From assembly GCA_023379515.1 (NCBI GenBank), contig JAMCQQ010000012.1:1-7561 (forward strand): 7,561 bases of DNA. The letters run 5' to 3'. Shown here piece by piece: positions 1-4,699 of the stretch. The DNA is from Actinomycetota bacterium (GTDB taxonomy: Bacteria; Actinomycetota; Humimicrobiia; Humimicrobiales; Humimicrobiaceae). Position numbers and translations under genes: made by a program. Under the pieces are notes generated by a model that saw only the letters and a program-made list of their open reading frames with translations, had not been told where the DNA came from and did no database searches. Position 1 is the stretch's first letter. Every line of letters starts with the position of its first letter.

Positions 1-1
1 G

Positions 2-52
2 GTTGTTATTTCTCACCAAACTGAAACATTTTCCGTGCCTTGTCTTAGTTAA
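2..52 (+). CDS. Possible 3' end of an upstream HicB-like antitoxin gene (partial)
   Basis: A reading frame is open from the left edge and ends with TAA three bases before the hicA start. The visible C-terminus is VVISHQTETFSVPCLS. Many HicB antitoxins end with a short strand containing a run such as QTxxxxVP, and this tail fits that loosely. The position immediately upstream of a HicA-like gene on the same strand also fits a hicBA operon. Only 16 residues are visible, so the call rests mainly on context. It could equally be an unrelated gene or a chance open frame. Confidence 0.3.
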   Translation, partial: VVISHQTETFSVPCLS

Positions 53-55
53 TAT

Positions 56-286
56 ATGCCTCATTTAACCCCAATTAATTGGAAAAAATTCGAAAAATTT
101 CTTTTTTACGTTGGCTGCAAATTTGAACGTCAGAAAGGAGATCACAGAGTTTATTGGAGAACGGGATTAAAAAGACCGATCATTCTTCCGACATACAAAA
201 ATCTTCCAATATTTATAGTGAGAAATAACCTAAGAACCCTCGGAATGACAGTAGAAGAATACCTAGAAATATTAAAAAAATTATAA
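56..286 (+). CDS. hicA: HicA-family toxin (type II toxin-antitoxin, mRNA interferase)
   Basis: This 76-residue protein has the size and layout of HicA/YcfA toxins, small dsRBD-fold ribonucleases that cleave mRNA and are neutralised by HicB. The N-terminus (residues 5-21, INWKKFEKFLFYVGCKF) matches the usual helix before the first strand. The QKGDH segment places the conserved catalytic-type His at residue 30, followed by a strand ending in W34. Residues 51-72 (PIFIVRNNLRTLGMTVEEYL) form the usual C-terminal helix with 'LG(M)T.EEY'. No HicB gene follows downstream; if an antitoxin exists it is upstream, where an open frame ends 3 nt before this ATG. No Shine-Dalgarno site is visible. The family call is firm from motifs; toxicity and pairing are inferred. 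Confidence 0.85.
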   Translation: MPHLTPINWKKFEKFLFYVGCKFERQKGDHRVYWRTGLKRPIILPTYKNLPIFIVRNNLRTLGMTVEEYLEILKKL

Positions 287-330
287 AAAAATTAATTTTG
301 TTTTTGTGCGGGAATCTAACTCAAAGCTAA

Positions 331-363
331 ATTTTAGAGGACGTCTTTACTATTTAACCATAA
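331..363 (-). repeat. C-terminal cassette, copy 1 (degenerate)
   Basis: Read on the minus strand this stretch gives LWLNSKDVL followed by TAA. Its DNA (TTTTAGAGGACGTCTTTAC on +) matches 18 of 19 bases with the copy at 2342-2360 and shares the first 13 bases with the copy at 1266-1285. The minus frame is open from 438 but has no ATG, so it is probably a gene remnant. It is the most diverged of three related copies in the window. Confidence 0.45.
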
Positions 364-435
364 TTCGATAAATTCGATTTTCCCTTTCCTTGTCAAGTCG
401 CGTCTGCCGCGATCAAGCGCCGAGGATAAATTAAT

Positions 436-466
436 AAGTTAATTTCATAGATTGTCAAATTAACTT
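436..466. terminator. Inverted repeat between convergent genes, possible terminator
   Basis: A perfect 10-bp inverted repeat (AAGTTAATTT at 436-445, AAATTAACTT at 457-466) surrounds an 11-nt loop that contains the stop codon of the isomerase gene. On the + strand the right arm runs into a T tract, as in an intrinsic terminator. It lies between the + strand hicA gene and the minus-strand gene series, so it could end transcription from either side. The stem is all A/T except one pair, so it would be weak. The left arm can also pair with AAATTAA at 428-434. Confidence 0.35.
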
Positions 467-1198
467 TTTAAGTAAATTAAATGAAGAAATCGCACCGCTT
501 GCGTTATCAGAAACCATCTCTATGCTTAAATAACCCTGATAATCCGCGTCCTTAAGAATTTTTACGAACTTCCTTACATCTAATATTCCTGTTCCGAGCG
601 GCTGATGATCTTTTCCGTCCACGACATCATGGATATGAATATTAACTATTCTCGGTAAATATTTTTTTAAAAGTCTCCATATGTCACATCCGCCTTTAAG
701 AAAATGCCCGACATCAAATGTAAAACCACAGTTAACTTGCCCGAGGACAAAATCAATTTCCTTCTCCGTACCAGGAAACCCTTTCTTCCAGAGGCTGGCA
801 GATCCAGGCATATTTTCAACCGAAAGTTGAGGAATCTTTTTGATCAATTCTTTAAATTCATCCAGATAGACTTGGCTATAAATAAAGGCATTAGTATGAC
901 CCATATGTGAAGTAATTACTTTTGGAGAATAATCTTTTATAAGCGGAGTTAAAGCATTAAGAAGATATCTTTTTGAAGCCTCTCTGATAATTTTGCTATT
1001 AGAAATAATGTTTGATTCTATAAAAGGAGCGTGAATAATTACCTCATAATTTTTGAGATATTGTTTTAAACTTTTTCTCGTAAAAACAGAAGGGTTTTCC
1101 GGCAAAATCTCAAAGAAATCGAGTCCAATATCGAAAAGGGGTCTAAATTCTTTTTCCCATTGGTCGTTAAATATTGTAATAAAAGCCCCGATCTTCAT
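455..1198 (-). CDS. Sugar phosphate isomerase/epimerase-like TIM-barrel protein (xylose isomerase-like / AP endonuclease 2 superfamily)
   Basis: The protein has 247 residues from ATG at 1198. Metal-site residues typical of this superfamily appear in order along a TIM barrel: H56 in HAPF, H98 in TSHMGH, E128 in VENMPG, D162 and H165 in FDVGH, H188 and H190 in NIHIHD, H198 before PLGTG, and E227 in LSIEM. This set usually binds a divalent metal and supports sugar isomerisation or epimerisation; some relatives are AP endonucleases (endonuclease IV), so the substrate is not known. The frame extends to a TTG at 1228, adding ten residues, but MKIGAF is the usual start for this family and is preceded by a weak GAAAG. 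The gene is last in the minus-strand series and ends inside an inverted repeat facing hicA. Family confidence is high; the specific reaction is unassigned. Confidence 0.82.
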   Translation of the reverse strand: MKIGAFITIFNDQWEKEFRPLFDIGLDFFEILPENPSVFTRKSLKQYLKNYEVIIHAPFIESNIISNSKIIREASKRYLLNALTPLIKDYSPKVITSHMGHTNAFIYSQVYLDEFKELIKKIPQLSVENMPGSASLWKKGFPGTEKEIDFVLGQVNCGFTFDVGHFLKGGCDIWRLLKKYLPRIVNIHIHDVVDGKDHQPLGTGILDVRKFVKILKDADYQGYLSIEMVSDNASGAISSFNLLKKLI

Positions 1199-1268
1199 AT
1201 CTTTCAGATTATTTATAACATATGACAACTCTTAAAGAAATGACTGTAAAATATGTAAGGATTAAATT

Positions 1269-1379
1269 TTAGAGGATTTTTTTACCGTTATAGTAACCGA
1301 CCACATACCAAAAACACGAAACCACCCAGCCGACAACTAAACCCATGAGAAAAGAAGCAAGATCAAAGTTGCTTGTCAT
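1269..1379 (-). CDS. 36-residue single-pass membrane peptide
   Basis: A small complete gene starts with ATG at 1379 and ends with TAA at 1269. It codes for a 36-residue peptide: a short N-terminus with D6, a hydrophobic helix at about residues 8-27 (ASFLMGLVVGWVVSCFWYVV), and a polar tail GYYNGKKIL. This is the usual form of a small single-pass inner-membrane protein. Its first 17 nt overlap the end of the 54-residue gene at 1363-1527, suggesting translational coupling. The tail coding sequence is repeated after the coiled-coil gene at 2342-2383 (20 of 24 bases identical in the best block), which supports coding. I do not recognise a named family, and its function is unknown. Confidence 0.6.
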   Translation of the reverse strand: MTSNFDLASFLMGLVVGWVVSCFWYVVGYYNGKKIL

Positions 1380-1527
1380 TTTTTTTCGTTTTTTGATTCT
1401 TATTCTCTATCAAGCTCCAAAAGATGTTATGCAATTCAACTCTAGTTTCTATTATGACTTGGTCTAGATCTTTTAATTTTTTATCCAAAATCGATATTTT
1501 GCTTAGAAGTTTTAAGTTTATATCCAT
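1363..1527 (-). CDS. 54-residue helical, coiled-coil-like peptide
   Basis: ATG at 1527 opens a 54-codon frame ending with TGA at 1363. Residues 4-40 have a heptad-like spacing of I and L (LKLLSKISILDKKLKDL, then VIIETRVELHNIFWSLI), followed by a very basic, Asn/Lys-rich tail (NKNQKTKKNDK). It looks like a short coiled coil with a charged C-terminus. The next gene, the 36-residue membrane peptide, begins inside its last 17 nt in another frame, so the two are probably translated together and may interact. Upstream lie a promoter-like pair and a perfect palindrome at 1581-1594. No family is recognised; coding status rests on the complete frame, coiled-coil pattern and overlap. Confidence 0.5.
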   Translation of the reverse strand: MDINLKLLSKISILDKKLKDLDQVIIETRVELHNIFWSLIENKNQKTKKNDKQL

Positions 1528-1551
1528 ATAAAGAAAACTATTGTTTAGGGT

Positions 1552-1580
1552 ATTTAATAATTTTTTTCAAAGAAGATCAA
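1552..1580 (-). promoter_or_regulatory. Putative promoter for the two small genes
   Basis: On the minus strand a TTGATC box (1575-1580) is followed after 17 nt by TTAAAT (1552-1557), about 25 nt before the ATG at 1527. Each box matches the sigma-70 consensus at four positions of six. It abuts the palindrome at 1581-1594. Confidence 0.3.
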
Positions 1581-1594
1581 TGACAAATTTGTCA
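1581..1594. promoter_or_regulatory. Perfect 14-bp palindrome, operator-like
   Basis: TGACAAATTTGTCA is a perfect dyad with no loop, which suits binding by a dimeric regulator better than an RNA hairpin. It sits directly upstream of the -35-like box for the 54-residue gene and 19 nt past the end of the extended SLOG frame. A T-rich stretch follows on the minus strand only after about 20 nt, so a terminator role is less likely. Confidence 0.3.
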
Positions 1595-1612
1595 GAAAAT
1601 ATAATTAAATAA

Positions 1613-1717
1613 CTAAATGTTTGAAGGTTTATTCTTTAATAAATTCAATAAAAGAGCGTCTACAAGCGCTTCTGGAGAATTATTAAAAATTACCATTGTT
1701 TTATTTTTGTTTTCTAT
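1613..1717 (-). other. -1 frame continuation of the SLOG gene (C-terminal 34 residues)
   Basis: Stepping back one base at the A AAA AAA heptamer (minus strand, 1723-1717) just before the TAG gives 34 more codons ending in TAG at 1613. The peptide starts IENKNKTMVIFNNSPEALVD. This matches what I recall of the C-terminus in this family, where ELPYLxKK is followed by IE, a VIF/VIY strand, an acidic or Pro turn and an EALV/EELV helix. The full product would be 203 residues. Either the gene uses -1 ribosomal (or transcriptional) slippage, or one A was lost from a run of eight by mutation or sequencing error. Confidence 0.65.
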
Positions 1718-2223
1718 TTTTTTGTCAAATAGGGCAATTCATCATTAATTCCTCCTGTTCCCGTAAGTACGCCCACAATTTTATTTTTGTAATAAAGCAT
1801 GTTCGTAAACTCATTCATCGTCCCCCATCTTCCTCCAATTATAATTACTCCATCACAATGAATACTAGAAAGTATATTCCGGAATTTTAAACGAGCAGAA
1901 AAATCATCGCTAGCCGAACTTTTATTCTCTATAGAAAATAAATCCTGATAATTTTCGGGAACGTAGAAAATTTTGTTATACATATCAATTTTGTGTTTAT
2001 GTATCGCTATCTGATTTTTCTCGTTAATTTCTGAACTAAATCCCCATACCTCTTTCCCCTTATCAGCAACGTACTTTGCTACAACATATGGTATTCCCAA
2101 ACTAGCTCCTGTAACAACAATGACATCGTGATGTAATAATCTTTCTGCTACTCTCTGTGCCTTTTTTGTTGTTACATCATTCCCTTTAGTATTTCCTCCA
2201 AAAATACCTATTTTAAATTTCAT
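1714..2223 (-). CDS. SLOG-superfamily (TIGR00725/LOG-like) Rossmann-fold protein, zero-frame product
   Basis: This 169-residue product is a Rossmann-like nucleotide-binding protein of the SLOG superfamily, related to LOG/'lysine decarboxylase-like' and TIGR00725 proteins. It begins with KIGIFGGNTKG (residues 4-14) and carries TGASLGIPYVVAK (38-50) and the diagnostic GGRWGTMNEF (130-139), the GG-x-GT-x-x-E loop that binds phosphate and base. LOG enzymes release cytokinin-type bases from nucleotides; SLOG cluster proteins may instead sense or process nucleotide signals, so no reaction is assigned. The zero frame stops just after ELPYLTKK, about 34 residues short of the usual end, and the missing end is found in the -1 frame downstream. 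A strong -10 box lies only 7 nt upstream of the ATG. The fold is secure; the function is not. Confidence 0.82.
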   Translation of the reverse strand: MKFKIGIFGGNTKGNDVTTKKAQRVAERLLHHDVIVVTGASLGIPYVVAKYVADKGKEVWGFSSEINEKNQIAIHKHKIDMYNKIFYVPENYQDLFSIENKSSASDDFSARLKFRNILSSIHCDGVIIIGGRWGTMNEFTNMLYYKNKIVGVLTGTGGINDELPYLTKK

Positions 2224-2230
2224 ATTTATT

Positions 2231-2259
2231 ATTATAAACTATTAACTTTCTTTTTTTAA
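2231..2259 (-). promoter_or_regulatory. Promoter for the SLOG gene, probably leaderless
   Basis: The minus strand shows a perfect TATAAT (2231-2236) and, 17 nt upstream, TTAAAA (2254-2259; four of six consensus bases). The -10 box ends 7 nt before the ATG at 2223, so transcription would start at or next to the A of the start codon. Confidence 0.55.
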
Positions 2260-2341
2260 ATAAAGAGCTAAACTGATAACGACTGTTGTGCAGTTTTTCT
2301 TCTAATAGGTAATTAATTTCTAGAAGTTGTCAGATGGGTTT

Positions 2342-2383
2342 TTAGATGACGTCTTTACCGTTGTAGTAGCCGATCACACAGGC
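2342..2383 (-). repeat. C-terminal cassette, copy 3, in frame after the coiled-coil gene's stop
   Basis: Directly after the TAA of the coiled-coil gene, and in the same frame, the sequence reads ACVIGYYNGKDVI and then TAA. This resembles the end of the 36-residue membrane peptide (WYVVGYYNGKKIL), and 20 of 24 bases match between 2357-2380 and 1284-1307. It is probably the remnant of a second small membrane gene, or of a C-terminal extension cut off by a new stop. Confidence 0.5.
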
Positions 2384-2791
2384 TTAAATGATTTGGGGTG
2401 TTTTTTCGAGGCGAGTAATTCTTTTTTCGTGATCATCAACGTCTTTCCGAAGTTCTGCGGTTTGATATGTGCCGATCGTCCGGTCTTCCCTCATATTTTC
2501 TAATTCGCCCATAACTTCGTCGAGTCTTGTTAATATTTGATCCCTGTACTTAATCGCATTCTCATCTGAATTTTCGATCCTCTCTTCGAGCCGCAACAGT
2601 TCAGACCGAAGTGATTTTTCTATTCTCTTAAATTCCGCCCTTTGTCCTTTTACTTCTGTTTTTAATTCTTTTATATCTGTTTTTGTCGATTGTTCAGGCC
2701 TGGAAATATCATCTTTTGTCGCGAAAGGTTTTAACGCTTTTTCTAAATCAACTTTTGTCACAAGATCAGAATCGCTGTTTTTTTGTTTCAT
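2384..2791 (-). CDS. Coiled-coil hypothetical protein (135 aa)
   Basis: The protein is almost wholly charged and helical, with no membrane segment in the zero frame. The N-terminus has a VTKVDLEKALKPFATKDDI segment (11-29), a repeat style ('TK.DL', 'ATKDDI') common in CPR hypothetical proteins. Residues 38-78 and 82-130 form two long heptad-patterned stretches (IKELKTEVKGQ, IEKSLRSELLRLEERIE, ILTRLDEVMGELENMRED, HEKRITRLEK), separated by a short conserved-looking link RTIGTYQTAEL. It is likely an oligomeric coiled coil. G+C is higher than in its neighbours. A strong promoter lies just upstream, and a degenerate membrane-peptide tail lies in frame after the stop. No function can be assigned. 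Confidence 0.75.
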   Translation of the reverse strand: MKQKNSDSDLVTKVDLEKALKPFATKDDISRPEQSTKTDIKELKTEVKGQRAEFKRIEKSLRSELLRLEERIENSDENAIKYRDQILTRLDEVMGELENMREDRTIGTYQTAELRKDVDDHEKRITRLEKTPQII

Positions 2792-2800
2792 GGTTTTAGT

Positions 2801-2831
2801 AGTATACCAACTTACATTGAATTTATGTCAA
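2801..2831 (-). promoter_or_regulatory. Promoter for the coiled-coil gene, near-leaderless
   Basis: On the minus strand a perfect TTGACA (2826-2831) and a TATACT -10 box (2801-2806) are spaced 19 nt apart, or 17 nt if GGTATA is taken as the -10 box. The -10 ends 9 nt before the ATG at 2791, leaving an expected leader of only about 3 nt. No Shine-Dalgarno site would fit. Confidence 0.6.
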
Positions 2832-2845
2832 TGGCCTATAAAATT

Positions 2846-3991
2846 TTAAATCTCAAAAGATCTTTTGAGATTGTCTTTTTGTTTCTTTTTTTCGATTGCG
2901 AGTTCTATTAATTTATCCAAAAGTTTTTGATACGGAACGCCCGTTGCTTCCCAAAGTTTTGGATACATACTTATCTTGGTAAATCCAGGTAAAGTATTAA
3001 TTTCGTTTATAAAAACTGTTCCATTATTTTTCAGGAAAAAATCAACTCTTGCCATCCCCGAACACTCTAAAACCTTAAATGTTTTAATCGCTAAGCCCTG
3101 AATTTTTTTAACTTGATTCAGATTAAGTTTTGCCGGGATTAAAAGATTCGCGCCTTTTTCGTCGATATATTTTGCCGCGTAAGAATAAAAACTGTGTTTT
3201 TTTGATGGCATAACTTCCCCCGGCAAAGAAGCTTTTGGATCGTCGTTTCCCAAAACCGCGCATTCGATTTCGCGCCCGTCAACATTTTCTTCGATCAATA
3301 TTTTTGTGTCGTATAAAAAAGCATCCTTAATCGCTTTTTTGAGTTGCTGAATGTTATTCGCTTTATTAATGCCGACCGATGAACCCATGTTTGCCGGCTT
3401 TACAAAAACCGGAAATCTTGTCCTGAGCGGAGTCGAAGGATTAAATTTTGAAGTTATATTTTTTATGGATTTTGAAGAATAATCGCTTTTTTTAATCGTA
3501 AAAAAATCCGCGATCGGTAAGCCTGCTTCTTTTAAAAGTCTTTTCATTACATCTTTATCCATTCCTACTGATGAACCTAATACTCCGGCGCCTACATACG
3601 CCGCGTTTGTAAATTCTAAAAGCCCCTGAAGACAACCGTCTTCCCCAAAAGTTCCATGAGTGACAGGAAAAAAAACATCGATCATTGCGATTTCTTTTTT
3701 AGAATCTACTGAATTTAAGGAAATAAGTTGCGTTGTATTTTCTTTTGAAACCGGCGTAATCGCTTCCATGTTTGCTTTGTTGAGTTTTATGAGTTTTGGA
3801 TTAGATGAATTTAGCAGATAATTAGAGGCGTTTCCGAGTAACCATTTACCGGTTTTATCGATCCCGACTAAAAATACGTTGTATTTTTTCTTGTCGAGCG
3901 CTTTATAAACTGATTTTGCGGACTGCAAGGAAACCTCGTGCTCCCCGCTTTTACCGCCGAACAAAAGACAAACCCTGATTTTTTTTGACAT
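2846..3991 (-). CDS. ddl: D-alanine--D-alanine ligase
   Basis: Ddl joins two D-Ala with ATP in the cytoplasm to make the dipeptide end of peptidoglycan precursors. All key elements are present in 381 residues: FGGKSGEHEVSL (11-22, with the substrate-anchoring Glu), VTHGTFGEDGCLQGLLE (110-126), GSSVGMDKDVMKRLL (139-153), the ATP-grasp strand FPVFVKPANMGSSVGI (193-208), EIECAVLG (241-248), the omega loop FYSYAAKY (268-275), and RVDFF...INEINTLPGFT (315-338). The omega-loop Tyr favours D-Ala over D-lactate as second substrate. Length is near that of DdlA-type enzymes. An oddity is NPSTPLRTR (184-192), inserted just before the ATP-grasp strand and coded by a GC-rich dispersed repeat. It follows the HAD gene by 30 nt, and a palindrome overlaps its last codons. 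No Shine-Dalgarno site is visible. Confidence 0.97.
   Translation of the reverse strand: MSKKIRVCLLFGGKSGEHEVSLQSAKSVYKALDKKKYNVFLVGIDKTGKWLLGNASNYLLNSSNPKLIKLNKANMEAITPVSKENTTQLISLNSVDSKKEIAMIDVFFPVTHGTFGEDGCLQGLLEFTNAAYVGAGVLGSSVGMDKDVMKRLLKEAGLPIADFFTIKKSDYSSKSIKNITSKFNPSTPLRTRFPVFVKPANMGSSVGINKANNIQQLKKAIKDAFLYDTKILIEENVDGREIECAVLGNDDPKASLPGEVMPSKKHSFYSYAAKYIDEKGANLLIPAKLNLNQVKKIQGLAIKTFKVLECSGMARVDFFLKNNGTVFINEINTLPGFTKISMYPKLWEATGVPYQKLLDKLIELAIEKKKQKDNLKRSFEI
2849..2872 (-). terminator. Perfect 24-nt palindrome at the end of ddl, probable terminator
   Basis: Bases 2849-2860 (AATCTCAAAAGA) are the exact reverse complement of 2861-2872. In the minus-strand transcript this forms a tight hairpin over the last codons of ddl, and the stop codon follows at once. 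The 3' side is TTTAAAATTTTA, only moderately U-rich. It lies between the end of the YcaO-to-ddl gene series and the separate promoter of the coiled-coil gene. It could also be a protein-binding dyad. Confidence 0.5.
3102..3125. repeat. 24-bp exact repeat shared with the HAD gene (copy in ddl)
   Basis: This block is identical to 4062-4085 and lies in the coding frame of both genes, giving NLNQVKK in each (ddl residues 290-296). It is part of the helix before the RVDFF strand of Ddl. Confidence 0.8.
3417..3439. repeat. GC-rich dispersed repeat of the 'CTTGTCCTGAGCGGAGTCG...' type inside ddl
   Basis: The block reads CTTGTCCTGAGCGGAGTCG followed by AAGG. I recognise it as a short interspersed repeat seen in many metagenomic, CPR and other bacterial genomes. 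It is much richer in G+C than the flanks, and in the ddl frame it codes for PSTPLRTR, an addition just before the conserved FPVFVKP strand. Only one copy is in this window. Confidence 0.6.
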
Positions 3992-4020
3992 AAAATTGAA
4001 GTGAAAAAAAGAATACCGTA

Positions 4021-4040
4021 TTTAAATCTTTTTTGCAAAC
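4021..4040. repeat. 20-bp direct repeat at the 3' end of the HAD gene
   Basis: TTTAAATCTTTTTTGCAAAC occurs here and again at 4700-4719 in the same orientation. This copy contains the HAD stop codon and its last codons (FAKKI, stop). The two copies bracket the HAD coding region exactly, with a repeat unit of 679 bp. Confidence 0.85.
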
Positions 4041-4690
4041 GGAAGTTTTTGATTTTGGATCATTTTTTTAACTTGATTCAGATTATTACAAACAACACTC
4101 ACTTTTGAAAATTTTTTATAATCCACGCCTCTCGTCGGGATCGCAACGCTAAAAACTTTTGCTCTAAAAGCCGCTTCGATGCCACTCGGCGAATCTTCCA
4201 AAATTATCGCTTCGCTCGGTTTATAATTTGTCCTTTTTAATACTTCAAAAATAAGATCGGGGTAGGGCTTCCCTCTCTCAACATCCTCGACATAAACTAC
4301 TGTCCGAAAATATTTTTTTATTTTAAATTTTTTAAGTCCTTCAGATACGTAATTTTTATTACCAGAAGTTGCGATCGCCATAGCGATTTTTTTACTATGA
4401 AGGTAATTTAAAAGAGTTAATAATCCCGGCATGAGTTTTATCTTATCATTAATATATTTTTTTACTATCTCGTCCCGTTCTTTGACAAATTTTTTGAAAG
4501 ATATTTTTAATGAGTAATCTGCATGAAAATGCCGGAGCGCTATCAATTTTGGAGTTCCGATGTGTTTTAAATAATATTCCCAAGTTAAACTTTTCTTGTA
4601 TTTTTTAAAAAGTTCTTTAATCGCCTCAAAAATAACCTGTTCACTATTTACTATGAGACCGTCGTAATCAAAAATTACTAATTTAAACAT
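4022..4690 (-). CDS. HAD-superfamily hydrolase (beta-phosphoglucomutase/phosphatase-like, subfamily IA)
   Basis: With the ATG at 4690 the protein has 222 residues and shows every HAD motif: FDYDG with nucleophile D8 and acid/base D10, IATSGN with T108/S109 for phosphate binding, GKPYPD with K141, and LEDSPSGIEAA with D166 for Mg2+. The helical cap lies between motifs I and II (about residues 15-80), as in beta-phosphoglucomutase and phosphoglycolate-type phosphatases. The substrate is a small phosphorylated metabolite, not further defined. The frame extends to a TTG at 4717, but those nine extra residues are coded by a 20-bp direct repeat, and MFKLVIFDYDG is the standard start. The gene lies between the M16 peptidase and ddl and is framed by direct repeats. 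No Shine-Dalgarno site is visible. Confidence 0.9.
   Translation of the reverse strand: MFKLVIFDYDGLIVNSEQVIFEAIKELFKKYKKSLTWEYYLKHIGTPKLIALRHFHADYSLKISFKKFVKERDEIVKKYINDKIKLMPGLLTLLNYLHSKKIAMAIATSGNKNYVSEGLKKFKIKKYFRTVVYVEDVERGKPYPDLIFEVLKRTNYKPSEAIILEDSPSGIEAAFRAKVFSVAIPTRGVDYKKFSKVSVVCNNLNQVKKMIQNQKLPFAKKI
4062..4085. repeat. 24-bp exact repeat shared with ddl (copy in the HAD gene)
   Basis: Identical to 3102-3125 and read in the same codon phase, this copy codes for NLNQVKK in the C-terminal helix of the HAD protein. Confidence 0.8.
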
Positions 4691-4699
4691 GGAAAAGAT

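Noticed and set aside
704..910. Plus-strand frame of 68 codons
   Set aside because: Lies wholly antisense to the well-supported isomerase gene and has no recognisable motif.
1199..1228. TTG start adding ten residues to the isomerase
   Set aside because: MKIGAF at 1198 is the usual family start; the extra residues are not conserved-looking and TTG has no good ribosome site.
1053..1235. Plus-strand frame of 60 codons
   Set aside because: Antisense shadow of the isomerase N-terminus; no homology signal.
1696..1890. Plus-strand frame of 64 codons, rich in F, C and I
   Set aside because: Antisense to the SLOG gene's conserved GGRWGTMNEF region; composition reflects the complement.
2281..2300. 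Small hairpin ACTG-TTGTG-CAGT followed by T on the + strand
   Set aside because: Only a four-base stem, and no + strand gene ends nearby; too weak to call a terminator.
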